NCBI GenBank assembly: GCA_964411985.1 | Contig: CAYPNF010000097.1 | Coordinates: forward strand, 1 to 19,850 | Direction of reading: 5' to 3' | From: CAYPNF01 sp964411985 | Lineage (GTDB): Bacteria; Verrucomicrobiota; Verrucomicrobiia; Limisphaerales; J093 | Length of the DNA: 19,850 nt | Shown here: one piece after another, positions 8,734 to 15,074 of the stretch | How the letters are laid out: every line of letters begins with the position of its first letter | Numbering within the stretch: the first letter of the stretch is position 1 | Notes under the pieces: model-generated | Told to the model about the DNA's origin: nothing | What the model saw: only the letters and a program-made list of their open reading frames with translations | Database searches by the model: none | Translations under genes and position numbers: made by a program

Positions 8734-8747
8734 GACGTCATAATGTC
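8715..8747. promoter_or_regulatory. Palindromic operator over the toxin-antitoxin promoter
   Basis: Two nested symmetries lie on the -10 box and start codon. ATGACGTCAT (8732-8741) is a perfect 10-bp palindrome. GACATT (8715-8720) and AATGTC (8742-8747) form a 6-bp inverted repeat centred on 8731. Antitoxins of this family are DNA-binding autorepressors, so these are the natural candidate binding sites. Binding itself is inferred. Confidence 0.55.
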
Positions 8748-9168
8748 GCATACGATTTCCGAGTTGAAGATTGAACACCTAGCGCAGCTGGAAGCTCTCC
8801 CCCAAACTGACGTCATCGCGGCGATTTCGGCTGGTCTGCCCGCGCATCTGGCCAGGGAACTAGCCAAGCGCCTGGGTATTACAATCGAGGACATGGCTGG
8901 CTTGCTGCGCCTGAATCCACGCACCCTCCAGCGCCGCCTCGATGCGAGGATTCTGGACTTAAGCGAATCAGAGCGGCTGTGGGAACTCTCCCGGCTCTTT
9001 CATCGGGCCGTCCATGTCTTGGAGAGTGAGGCTGGTGCAGTGCACTGGTTCAAGAATCCGGTGGCCGTGCTAGGCTGGGCGACTCCGCTGGCTTACGCAC
9101 GAACTGTGGTGGGATTGCGGGAGTTAGACAATGTGTTAGGCAGGATTGAGCACGGTGTGTATTCATGA
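8743..9168 (+). CDS. Xre-family antitoxin with MbcA/ParS/Xre toxin-binding domain (DUF2384)
   Basis: A 141-residue antitoxin expected to bind and block the downstream RES toxin and to repress its own promoter. A helix-turn-helix region lies at about residues 40-66 (LARELAKRLGITIEDMAGLLRLNPRTLQRRL). The C-terminal domain is characteristic: LSESERLWELSRLFHRAVHVLESEAGAVHWFKNPVAVLGWATPLAYART, ending LDNVLGRIEHGVYS, which is the standard tail of this family. The stop overlaps the toxin start (ATGA, 9165-9168), giving tight coupling. ATG 8743 was chosen over a TTG at 8686 because the promoter elements fall between the two. It is divergent from the phosphoesterase and not obviously related to either neighbouring catabolic block. 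Confidence 0.93.
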   Translation: MSHTISELKIEHLAQLEALPQTDVIAAISAGLPAHLARELAKRLGITIEDMAGLLRLNPRTLQRRLDARILDLSESERLWELSRLFHRAVHVLESEAGAVHWFKNPVAVLGWATPLAYARTVVGLRELDNVLGRIEHGVYS

Positions 9169-9674
9169 GGACCCAGGGCCCGCAGAAGTCGCCTCCGTTG
9201 CTCAAGGCCTACCGCATCGTCAAGCGCCAGTTTGTCCCCACCGCCTTTTCCGGGGAGGGCGCTCGGCTATACGGAGGGCGGTGGAATTCTCCAGGAGTAT
9301 CGGTGGTATACACTTCGAGCACGATCGCCTTGGCCGTCCTGGAATGGCGTGCGCACCTGGCCCAATGGCCTGCTCCCCCGGTGATGGTCATTGAAATCCA
9401 ATTCAGCGCTTCGCTTGTTCTGCCTGCATCGAGGCTGCCCCAGAATTGGAAACAACTGCCGTCTCCGAGAGCGAATGCCGCGGTTGGCAACGACTGGATC
9501 CAATCCGGCACATCCGCAATCCTGAGATTGCCAAGCGCCATCGTGCCAGAGGAGTTCAACTATTTGCTCAATCCAGCCCACGCACAGTTCGGGCGCATTA
9601 TCCGAGGAAAACCTCGAGTATTGAGGGTGGATCCTCGGCTGGGGCCTTTGGCGGCTCCGCAGTTGGGCTCCTGA
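9165..9674 (+). CDS. RES-domain toxin (NAD+-targeting)
   Basis: Toxin of 169 residues from the RES family. Studied members deplete NAD+ (for example mycobacterial MbcT, an NAD+ phosphorylase) or ADP-ribosylate a target (ParT). Family signatures are present in order: GARLYGGRWNSPGVSVVYTSST (Arg34, Arg39, Tyr49), ALAVLEW with Glu60, and SAILRLPSAIVPEEFNYLLNPAHAQF with Ser124. Together these supply the Arg-Glu-Ser set that names the domain. The usual end RVLRVDPRL is followed by a short tail, GPLAAPQLGS. The reading frame is intact, so the toxin is probably functional. It starts inside the antitoxin stop codon and lacks its own ribosome site, so it depends on translational coupling. Which NAD+ chemistry it performs cannot be read from sequence. 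Confidence 0.92.
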   Translation: MRTQGPQKSPPLLKAYRIVKRQFVPTAFSGEGARLYGGRWNSPGVSVVYTSSTIALAVLEWRAHLAQWPAPPVMVIEIQFSASLVLPASRLPQNWKQLPSPRANAAVGNDWIQSGTSAILRLPSAIVPEEFNYLLNPAHAQFGRIIRGKPRVLRVDPRLGPLAAPQLGS

Positions 9675-9961
9675 GCCGCGTCCATGCAGTTGAACAGGAG
9701 GTGGCAGAGAGAGCAGAGCCGTCAGACGGAGTCAGAATCGCTCCTCGCGGTCCGTTCAAGCGTTCACTGGACGGTGAAAGTGATACGTCCGTCTCGATCG
9801 TCAGACCGCTCAAGCCCGACCTCTGCTGTCTCCGCTGACTCCTGTTCTTCATTGAATTGTTACGGCTGAGAGGCTCATGCCCGCATTTGTGCCAACTTCC
9901 CAGTTTCCACTGAACTGGAGGACAAGACACAAACTCCGATTCATCCTAGGATCGCCCTCTG
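9675..9961. other. Intergenic region between RES toxin and hydroxyproline operon
   Basis: 287 bp with no gene. Its first half is the inverted-repeat element. The last 114 bp (9848-9961) must contain the leader, and probably the promoter, of the hydroxyproline operon. AGGA at 9948-9951 may be the ribosome site, 10 nt before ATG 9962. I do not see a convincing -35/-10 pair or a recognisable regulator site. Confidence 0.5.
9692..9847. repeat. 156-bp element bounded by 27-bp imperfect inverted repeats
   Basis: The arms at 9692-9718 and 9821-9847 are reverse complements at 22 of 27 positions, with the outer 9 bp (GAACAGGAG/CTCCTGTTC) and inner 7 bp perfect. The 102-bp interior contains smaller symmetries, such as TTCAC...GTGAA and GGACG...CGTCC around 9761-9790. 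No credible gene lies inside. It could be a dispersed palindromic repeat, a MITE-like remnant or a structured transcript end. I see no obvious target-site duplication. Confidence 0.6.
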
Positions 9962-10900
9962 ATGAACGGCACTTTCAGCAACCGCATCGCAGTGATCGAC
10001 ACCCATACGGCAGGGGAGCCGACCCGGGTAGTGGTTTCAGGCGGCCCTGATCTCGGGAGTGGGCCAACGGAAAACCGACGCGAAAGGTTTCGCGCGGAGT
10101 TCGATCCCTATCGATCAGCCATCGTCAATGAACCCCGCGGATCCGATGTGCTGGTCGGAGCGTTGCTGGGCAAGCCCCATGACCCTTCCTGCGTTGCGAG
10201 CGTGATCTTCTTCAATAATGTCGGTTACCTGGGGATGTGTGGGCATGGAACCATCGGGGTCGTCGTGGCTCTGGCGCACTTGGGGCGAATCACTCCCGGA
10301 GAGCATCGGCTGGAAACCCCAGTGGGAATCGTCACCGCAACACTGCATCCGAATGGTGAAGTGTCTGTGACGAACGTTCCCAGTTTCCGCACACGCAAGG
10401 ACTTTACCGTCCAAGTGCCCGGACTGGGCGAGGTGAAGGGGGATGTAGCCTGGGGTGGCAATTGGTTCTACCTGGTGCAGCAGCATGGGCTTGAACTGCG
10501 ATTGGACCAAATCGATGCCCTGACTGACTTCTGCTGGAGGGTACGCCAATCGGTGAACACCCAGGGTTGTCCTGAAGTAGATCACATTGAGCTATTTGGT
10601 CCCGCACAGAAGCCCGGGGGGCATTCTCGCAACTTCGTGCTTTGCCCCGGTAAGGCCTATGACCGCTCCCCCTGCGGCACAGGCACCAGCGCCAAACTGG
10701 CTTGCCTCGCAGCGGACGGAAAACTCGCTGAGGGCGAAACGTGGATCCAGGAGAGCATCATTGGCAGTTCGTTTCGCGGAACCTATCAAAAGAAAGGCGA
10801 ACATATCCTGCCGACCATCACGGGCGCGGCTTATGTCAACGCCGAAAGCACTCTCCTGCTCGGGGAGAAGGACCCATTCTGCTGGGGTATCCGCTCTTGA
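9962..10900 (+). CDS. lhpA: 4-hydroxyproline 2-epimerase (proline racemase family)
   Basis: Converts trans-4-hydroxy-L-proline to cis-4-hydroxy-D-proline, the entry step of bacterial hydroxyproline catabolism; cytoplasmic and cofactor-independent. 312 residues, normal for the family. Both catalytic cysteines are visible: Cys93 in GYLGMCGHGTIG and Cys238 in DRSPCGTGTSAK. The N-terminal VIDTHTAGEPTRVV and the C-terminal GSSFRGTY segments are also typical. Sequence alone does not fully separate hydroxyproline epimerase from proline racemase. The downstream D-hydroxyproline dehydrogenase subunits, semialdehyde dehydrogenase and DapA-type deaminase settle it in favour of 4-hydroxyproline. It is the first gene of the operon, and its stop TGA overlaps the next start (TTGA, 10897-10900). 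Confidence 0.93.
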   Translation: MNGTFSNRIAVIDTHTAGEPTRVVVSGGPDLGSGPTENRRERFRAEFDPYRSAIVNEPRGSDVLVGALLGKPHDPSCVASVIFFNNVGYLGMCGHGTIGVVVALAHLGRITPGEHRLETPVGIVTATLHPNGEVSVTNVPSFRTRKDFTVQVPGLGEVKGDVAWGGNWFYLVQQHGLELRLDQIDALTDFCWRVRQSVNTQGCPEVDHIELFGPAQKPGGHSRNFVLCPGKAYDRSPCGTGTSAKLACLAADGKLAEGETWIQESIIGSSFRGTYQKKGEHILPTITGAAYVNAESTLLLGEKDPFCWGIRS

Positions 10901-12030
10901 GCGCAAAACCTGACATTCTCATCGTGGGAGCGGGCATTGTGGGTGCCGCTTGCGCATCCGCATGCGCCGAAGCCGGACTCAAGGTGCGTGTGATAGATCG
11001 TGGCCCCATCGGTGGGGGCACCACCGCAGCCGGCATGGGACATCTCGTGGTGATGGACGACTCACCCGCGCAGTTCGCGCTGACCTCGTACTCGCGTCGA
11101 CTCTGGAGGGAACTCGCGTCAGAACTGCCTGCTGAGGTCGAATTCGATCCGTGCGGCACACTCTGGGTGGCAGTGGATGCCGAGGAGCTTCAAGAAAGCC
11201 GCCGCAAAGCGTCGTTCTATACAGAGCGAGGCATTCGCGTGGAGATGCTCGATTCCGAAGCGCTCGCCACCGCCGAACCCAACCTGCGCCGCGGACTCGC
11301 CGGTGGCCTGCGCGTTCCAGATGATGCGGTCATCTACCCTCCCAGCGCAGCTGTGTTTCTGCTAAAGCAAGCCCAAGATGCGGGCGCGGTGGTCCAAACC
11401 GGGGTGGAGATACGGGCATTTCTTCCGGAAGGCGGGGTTCTCCTTGCCGATGGCACCAAGCTCCCCGCAGGAATCTCGGTCAACGCGACCGGGCCCTGGT
11501 CCCAAGCACTCACGCCGGGCATCACGATCCGAAAGCGCAAAGGACATCTGGTGATCACCGACCGCTACCCTGGCTACGTCCACCACCAGATCGTCGAGCT
11601 GGGATATCTCAAAAGCGCGCATGGGAGTGCGACCGATTCTGTCGCCTTCAACATTCAACCGCGCAAGACCGGGCAGATGCTGATCGGCTCCTCGCGCCAA
11701 TACGATGCAGAGGATACGGACATCCACCCACCCATGCTGGAGCGGATGATTCGTCGGGCTTGCGAGTACCTGCCGAGCTTGCCGGAACTGTCGGCGATTC
11801 GTTGCTGGACCGGCCATCGCGCGGCGACGGTGGACAAGTTGCCGCTCATCGGTCCGACCCTAGGGAACGAGAAACTCTGGTTGGCGACCGGGCACGAGGG
11901 CTTGGGGATCACCACCTCGCTGGCCACCGGAAGACTCTTGGCCGACCAGATCCTGGGCCGAACGCCCGAAATCGCCTTTGGGCCCTACCTTCCATCCAGA
12001 TTTGCCGAGGAAGGGACAAAACATGAGTGA
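10897..12030 (+). CDS. lhpB: D-hydroxyproline dehydrogenase, DAO-type FAD subunit
   Basis: Catalytic flavoprotein of 377 residues, expected to oxidise cis-4-hydroxy-D-proline to 1-pyrroline-4-hydroxy-2-carboxylate as part of a three-subunit dehydrogenase. It has an N-terminal Rossmann FAD motif, DILIVGAGIVGAACA (GxGxxG at 11-16). The D-amino-acid-oxidase fold text follows (GGGTTAAGMGHLVVMDDSPAQFALTSYSRRLW, AGISVNATGPWSQ), with the C-terminal FAD-contacting GHEGLGITTSLATGRLLADQI. The frame opens upstream at GTG 10741, but that part is merely the epimerase read in another frame. The glycine motif fixes the start near TTG 10897, preceded by GGGG 9 nt upstream and overlapping the epimerase stop. 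The subunit letter follows the Pseudomonas lhp naming and is assigned from family and gene order. Confidence 0.9.
   Translation: MSAKPDILIVGAGIVGAACASACAEAGLKVRVIDRGPIGGGTTAAGMGHLVVMDDSPAQFALTSYSRRLWRELASELPAEVEFDPCGTLWVAVDAEELQESRRKASFYTERGIRVEMLDSEALATAEPNLRRGLAGGLRVPDDAVIYPPSAAVFLLKQAQDAGAVVQTGVEIRAFLPEGGVLLADGTKLPAGISVNATGPWSQALTPGITIRKRKGHLVITDRYPGYVHHQIVELGYLKSAHGSATDSVAFNIQPRKTGQMLIGSSRQYDAEDTDIHPPMLERMIRRACEYLPSLPELSAIRCWTGHRAATVDKLPLIGPTLGNEKLWLATGHEGLGITTSLATGRLLADQILGRTPEIAFGPYLPSRFAEEGTKHE
12008..12015 (+). promoter_or_regulatory. Shine-Dalgarno site of the ferredoxin subunit
   Basis: AGGAAGGG ends 7 nt before ATG 12023 and lies within the 3' end of the preceding gene. It supports the 82-residue start over an upstream in-frame one at 11978. 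Confidence 0.75.
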
Positions 12031-12271
12031 TCAAGTCACCATTTCTGTGAATGGAGAACCGATGCAAGTCCCCGCAGGTACCATTCTGGCGGCGGCCATA
12101 ACCCAGGCGGGGGTCCGATCGTTCCACCTCAGTGTCTTGGGAGAAGTGCGCGGCCCGCTGTGTGGCATGGGTGTCTGTTACGAATGCCGGGCGACTGTCA
12201 ACGGTCAACCCCATCAGCGCACCTGTCTCACGCTCTGCCAGGAAGGCATGGAGGTCCGTACCGATGGATAA
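12023..12271 (+). CDS. lhpF: D-hydroxyproline dehydrogenase, small [2Fe-2S] subunit
   Basis: An 82-residue ferredoxin-like protein expected to carry electrons between the two flavin subunits of the dehydrogenase. Cys47-x4-Cys52-x2-Cys55-x12-Cys68 (GPLCGMGVCYECRATV...RTC) is the plant-type [2Fe-2S] pattern, with one extra Cys72. It belongs with the small Fer2_4-like proteins associated with HcnA and the sarcosine oxidase alpha N-terminus. It overlaps the previous gene by 8 bp (ATGAGTGA) and the next by 8 bp (ATGGATAA), so all three subunits should be made together. It is too small and specialised to be a free general ferredoxin, and the position between the two flavoproteins supports the assignment. 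Confidence 0.9.
   Translation: MSDQVTISVNGEPMQVPAGTILAAAITQAGVRSFHLSVLGEVRGPLCGMGVCYECRATVNGQPHQRTCLTLCQEGMEVRTDG
12250..12255 (+). promoter_or_regulatory. Shine-Dalgarno site of the FAD/NAD-type subunit
   Basis: GGAGGT lies 8 nt before ATG 12264, a near-ideal site inside the ferredoxin gene. It fixes this start against the longer open frame that begins at 12132. Confidence 0.8.
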
Positions 12272-13550
12272 GCGTGCACAATCCTGCGATGTTTTGGTGA
12301 TAGGCGCTGGTCCAGCGGGGCTCTCGGCCGCCCTGGCCGCTGCCGAGTCCGGGAAACAGACGATCTTGCTCGATCAATCGCCCTGGTTGGGAGGGCAGAT
12401 CTGGAGAAGTGAGGAGTCCCATTCGATTCCCCCTGAAGGAAAGGGTCTTCTGGAGAATGTGAAGGCCTCTGGAATCGTGGTGTTTAGCGAGGCCACGGTA
12501 TTTGCAGCTCCGTCGCCCCGAGTGATCCAGGCAGACACCCCAACCCAGGTGCTGGAGATCACCTGGAAGAAGCTCATCCTGGCGACTGGCGCGCGGGAGC
12601 TCTTCCTGCCGTTTCCGGGTTGGACGCTTCCGGGGGTATTGGGTCCAGGCGGGCTCCACGCAATGGCTAAAGCGGGCTGGCCGGTTCGCGGCAAACGGGT
12701 GGTCGTGGCAGGCACTGGCCCCCTTTTGCTAGCCGCCGCAGACGGGCTTCGCAAGCAGGGCGCCCAGATTCAGGTCATCGCTGAACAGGCCCCGTTTTCG
12801 AAAATTCTGAGGTTCGGTTTTGGCCTCCTGCGATACCCTGGCAAACTCGTCCAAGGCATGGGCGTCAAGTCTCGTCTGCTGGGTGTTCCTTATCGGTGTG
12901 GATGCTGGCCCGTCCAAGCGGACGGCGTTAGCTCCGTGGAGCGAGTGACCTTGTCGGACGGCGTCCACTCTTGGACTGAGCCGTGCGATTATCTAGCCTG
13001 CGGCTTCCACCTGGTGCCGAACATCGAACTCGCGGTGCTGCTCGGTTGCGAGTTGGATGGCGATACGGTGAAGACCAACGAACTCCAGGAAACTACCCAG
13101 CAGGATATCCTCTGTGCAGGCGAGCCCACCGGGGTGGCTGGGGTAGAATGTGCACTCGTCGAGGGGCGCCTAGCCGGCCTGGTTGCCGCCGGAAGGGCCA
13201 CCGAAGCCCGCGCCCTGCAGGGAAAACGAGCAGCCTGGCATCGATTCCGGGGTGCTTTGCAGGAAACCTTCTCCCTTCGCCCGGAGCTTCGAACCCTGGC
13301 CGCCGTTTCCACCATCGTCTGTCGCTGCGAAGATGTGCGGCACGGCGACCTGGCCTCCTGTAAAGATGGGCGCTCGGCGAAGTTGCACACGCGCTGCGGT
13401 ATGGGAGCCTGCCAGGGCAGAACCTGTGGTGCATCCACTCGGTTTCTGTTCGGTTGGGAACCTTCCTCGGTGCGCCCGCCGGTGTTCCCCGTCCCTGTCG
13501 GAGCGTTTATTGCATCGCCAAAAACCGATTCCCGTGCCACCCTTCCTTGA
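12264..13550 (+). CDS. lhpE: D-hydroxyproline dehydrogenase, pyridine-nucleotide-disulfide-type FAD subunit with BFD-like cluster domain
   Basis: A 428-residue flavoprotein subunit that would receive electrons from substrate oxidation and pass them on, probably toward the respiratory chain. The first Rossmann motif is VLVIGAGPAGLSAALAAAESG (14-19). A second dinucleotide fold appears at GKRVVVAGTGPLLLAAADGL. The C-terminus has a BFD-like iron-sulfur domain with Cys353-x-Cys355 (IVCRCEDV) and Cys378-x4-Cys383 (TRCGMGACQGRTC), the four expected ligands. The same architecture occurs in HcnB, opine oxidase subunit A and LhpE. It overlaps the ferredoxin gene by 8 bp. The aldehyde dehydrogenase gene begins 14 bp after its stop. 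The electron acceptor is not evident from the sequence. Confidence 0.9.
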   Translation: MDKRAQSCDVLVIGAGPAGLSAALAAAESGKQTILLDQSPWLGGQIWRSEESHSIPPEGKGLLENVKASGIVVFSEATVFAAPSPRVIQADTPTQVLEITWKKLILATGARELFLPFPGWTLPGVLGPGGLHAMAKAGWPVRGKRVVVAGTGPLLLAAADGLRKQGAQIQVIAEQAPFSKILRFGFGLLRYPGKLVQGMGVKSRLLGVPYRCGCWPVQADGVSSVERVTLSDGVHSWTEPCDYLACGFHLVPNIELAVLLGCELDGDTVKTNELQETTQQDILCAGEPTGVAGVECALVEGRLAGLVAAGRATEARALQGKRAAWHRFRGALQETFSLRPELRTLAAVSTIVCRCEDVRHGDLASCKDGRSAKLHTRCGMGACQGRTCGASTRFLFGWEPSSVRPPVFPVPVGAFIASPKTDSRATLP

Positions 13551-13564
13551 ACCACAAAACCATC

Positions 13565-15064
13565 ATGAACCTGACCCTGAAAACCAAACCCCTCCGAGCG
13601 GCCATTGCCGATCTCAAATTCCGCACCAAAGCCTTCATTGATGGCAAGTTCAGCCCCTCCTGCAGCGGCGAAACTTACGCCACGGTGAACCCCGCCAATG
13701 GGAAAACCCTCGCCCAAATCGCTGCCTGCCAACCGGACGATATCAATCGCGCGGTGAAAGCGGCGCGAAAGTCATTCGAAAGTGGCGTTTGGTCGCGAAT
13801 GAGACCGACGGAGCGAAAAGCCGTGATGCTCGGTTTCGTGGAACTCTTCGAGAAGAACGCGCTCGAGGTTGCCCTGCTCGACTCCATGGACGCGGGCAAG
13901 CCGATCTACGACTGCGTCAACATCGATATTCCCGACACGATCCACTGTATCCATTGGCATGCTGAGTTAATCGACAAGCTGTACGAGAGAACCTCCCCGG
14001 CGGGCCCGGACATCGTATCCATGATCGTAAGGGAGCCCATCGGGGTGGTGGGGATGATTCTCCCCTGGAATTTCCCCGCCCAGATGATGGCCTGGAAGAT
14101 CGGCCCTGCGCTGGCCGCCGGAAACAGCATCGTCCTCAAGCCCGCCAAGCAAACCTCGCTCAGCGCACTCCGCATCGCTGAACTGGCGGCGGAAGCAGGC
14201 ATCCCCGCCGGTGTGCTGAACGTGGTGCCAGGTGCAGGCTCCGTCCTTGGACCTGCTCTCTGCCGTCACATGGACGTGGAGATGGTGGCCTTCACCGGTT
14301 CCACCAGCGTTGGACGCGACCTGCTGCGTTATTCCGCCGAGTCCAATCTGAAACGGGTCATCCTCGAGTTGGGCGGCAAGAACCCTCAGGTGGTGCTCGA
14401 AGACGCTGACCTCGACAATGTCGCCCCCCACGCGGTGAACTCCGCTTTCTGGAACATGGGAGAAAACTGCAGCAGTGGCTCTCGGCTCATCGTTCATAAG
14501 AAAGTGAAGGACGCTCTCCTGGAGAAACTGATCCAACAGGCTCGCCTCTGGCCTCTGGGTGACCCGCTGAATCCCAAGACTCGCGTTGGCCCCCTCATCG
14601 AACCCGCTCATATGGCCAAAGTGCTTGAGTATATCGAAATCGGCAAAAAGGAAGGGGGCAAACTGGTGCTGGGTGGCAAACGGGCGTTGCCGAAATCGGG
14701 TGGCAACTTCGTGGAGCTGACCGTGTTTGATGAGGTCACAAACTCGATGACCATCGCAAAGGAGGAGATCTTCGGGCCTGTCCTTTCCGTCATCCCGGTG
14801 GAGAGTGACGAAGAGGCGATCACGGTAGCCAACGATACCAACTACGGGTTGGCGGCGTCCCTGCACACTCGGGACATCTCCAAAGCCCACAAGTTCGCCC
14901 GCGCCATTCGGGCTGGAGTGGTGTCTGTAAACAGCTTCTCCGAAGGCGATTTGGCCACACCGTTTGGCGGCTTCAAGGAATCGGGATTCTTCGGCCGCGA
15001 TAAGTCTTCCTATGCTCACGAGCAATACACCGAACTGAAGACGGTTTGGATGCAACTCACCTAA
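13565..15064 (+). CDS. lhpG: Aldehyde dehydrogenase, probable 2-oxoglutarate semialdehyde dehydrogenase
   Basis: A 499-residue NAD(P)-dependent aldehyde dehydrogenase. In this operon it should oxidise 2-oxoglutarate semialdehyde (2,5-dioxopentanoate) to 2-oxoglutarate, the last step of hydroxyproline breakdown. The catalytic residues fall at the canonical numbers: Glu268 in VILELGGKNPQ and Cys302 in NMGENCSSGSRL. Cofactor-site text includes PWNFPAQMMAWKIGPALAAGNSIVLKPA and FTGSTSVGRDLL. The subfamily resembles PuuC/gamma-glutamyl-aminobutyraldehyde dehydrogenases, so the substrate rests on context. ATG 13565 was chosen because the protein then starts normally (KFRTKAFIDGKF about 20 residues in). 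The frame is open upstream to 13454 but that overlaps the previous gene. No strong ribosome site is visible. The next gene begins 10 bp after the stop. Confidence 0.9.
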   Translation: MNLTLKTKPLRAAIADLKFRTKAFIDGKFSPSCSGETYATVNPANGKTLAQIAACQPDDINRAVKAARKSFESGVWSRMRPTERKAVMLGFVELFEKNALEVALLDSMDAGKPIYDCVNIDIPDTIHCIHWHAELIDKLYERTSPAGPDIVSMIVREPIGVVGMILPWNFPAQMMAWKIGPALAAGNSIVLKPAKQTSLSALRIAELAAEAGIPAGVLNVVPGAGSVLGPALCRHMDVEMVAFTGSTSVGRDLLRYSAESNLKRVILELGGKNPQVVLEDADLDNVAPHAVNSAFWNMGENCSSGSRLIVHKKVKDALLEKLIQQARLWPLGDPLNPKTRVGPLIEPAHMAKVLEYIEIGKKEGGKLVLGGKRALPKSGGNFVELTVFDEVTNSMTIAKEEIFGPVLSVIPVESDEEAITVANDTNYGLAASLHTRDISKAHKFARAIRAGVVSVNSFSEGDLATPFGGFKESGFFGRDKSSYAHEQYTELKTVWMQLT

Positions 15065-15074
15065 AGATACACCC

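Noticed and set aside
8652..8778. Upstream GTG start (8778) for the phosphoesterase
   Set aside because: It would place 42 extra residues before a lipoprotein signal and run through the divergent antitoxin promoter and start codon.
9692..9847. Inverted-repeat element considered as an insertion sequence
   Set aside because: At 156 bp it cannot encode a transposase, and no target duplication is evident. It is kept only as a repeat.
9446..9930. Open frames in both directions across the region after the RES toxin
   Set aside because: They overlap the toxin gene and the inverted-repeat element, lack ribosome sites and show no family resemblance.
10741..10896. Upstream GTG start for the FAD subunit
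   Set aside because: The 52 extra residues are the epimerase gene read in another frame and sit before a standard N-terminal FAD motif.
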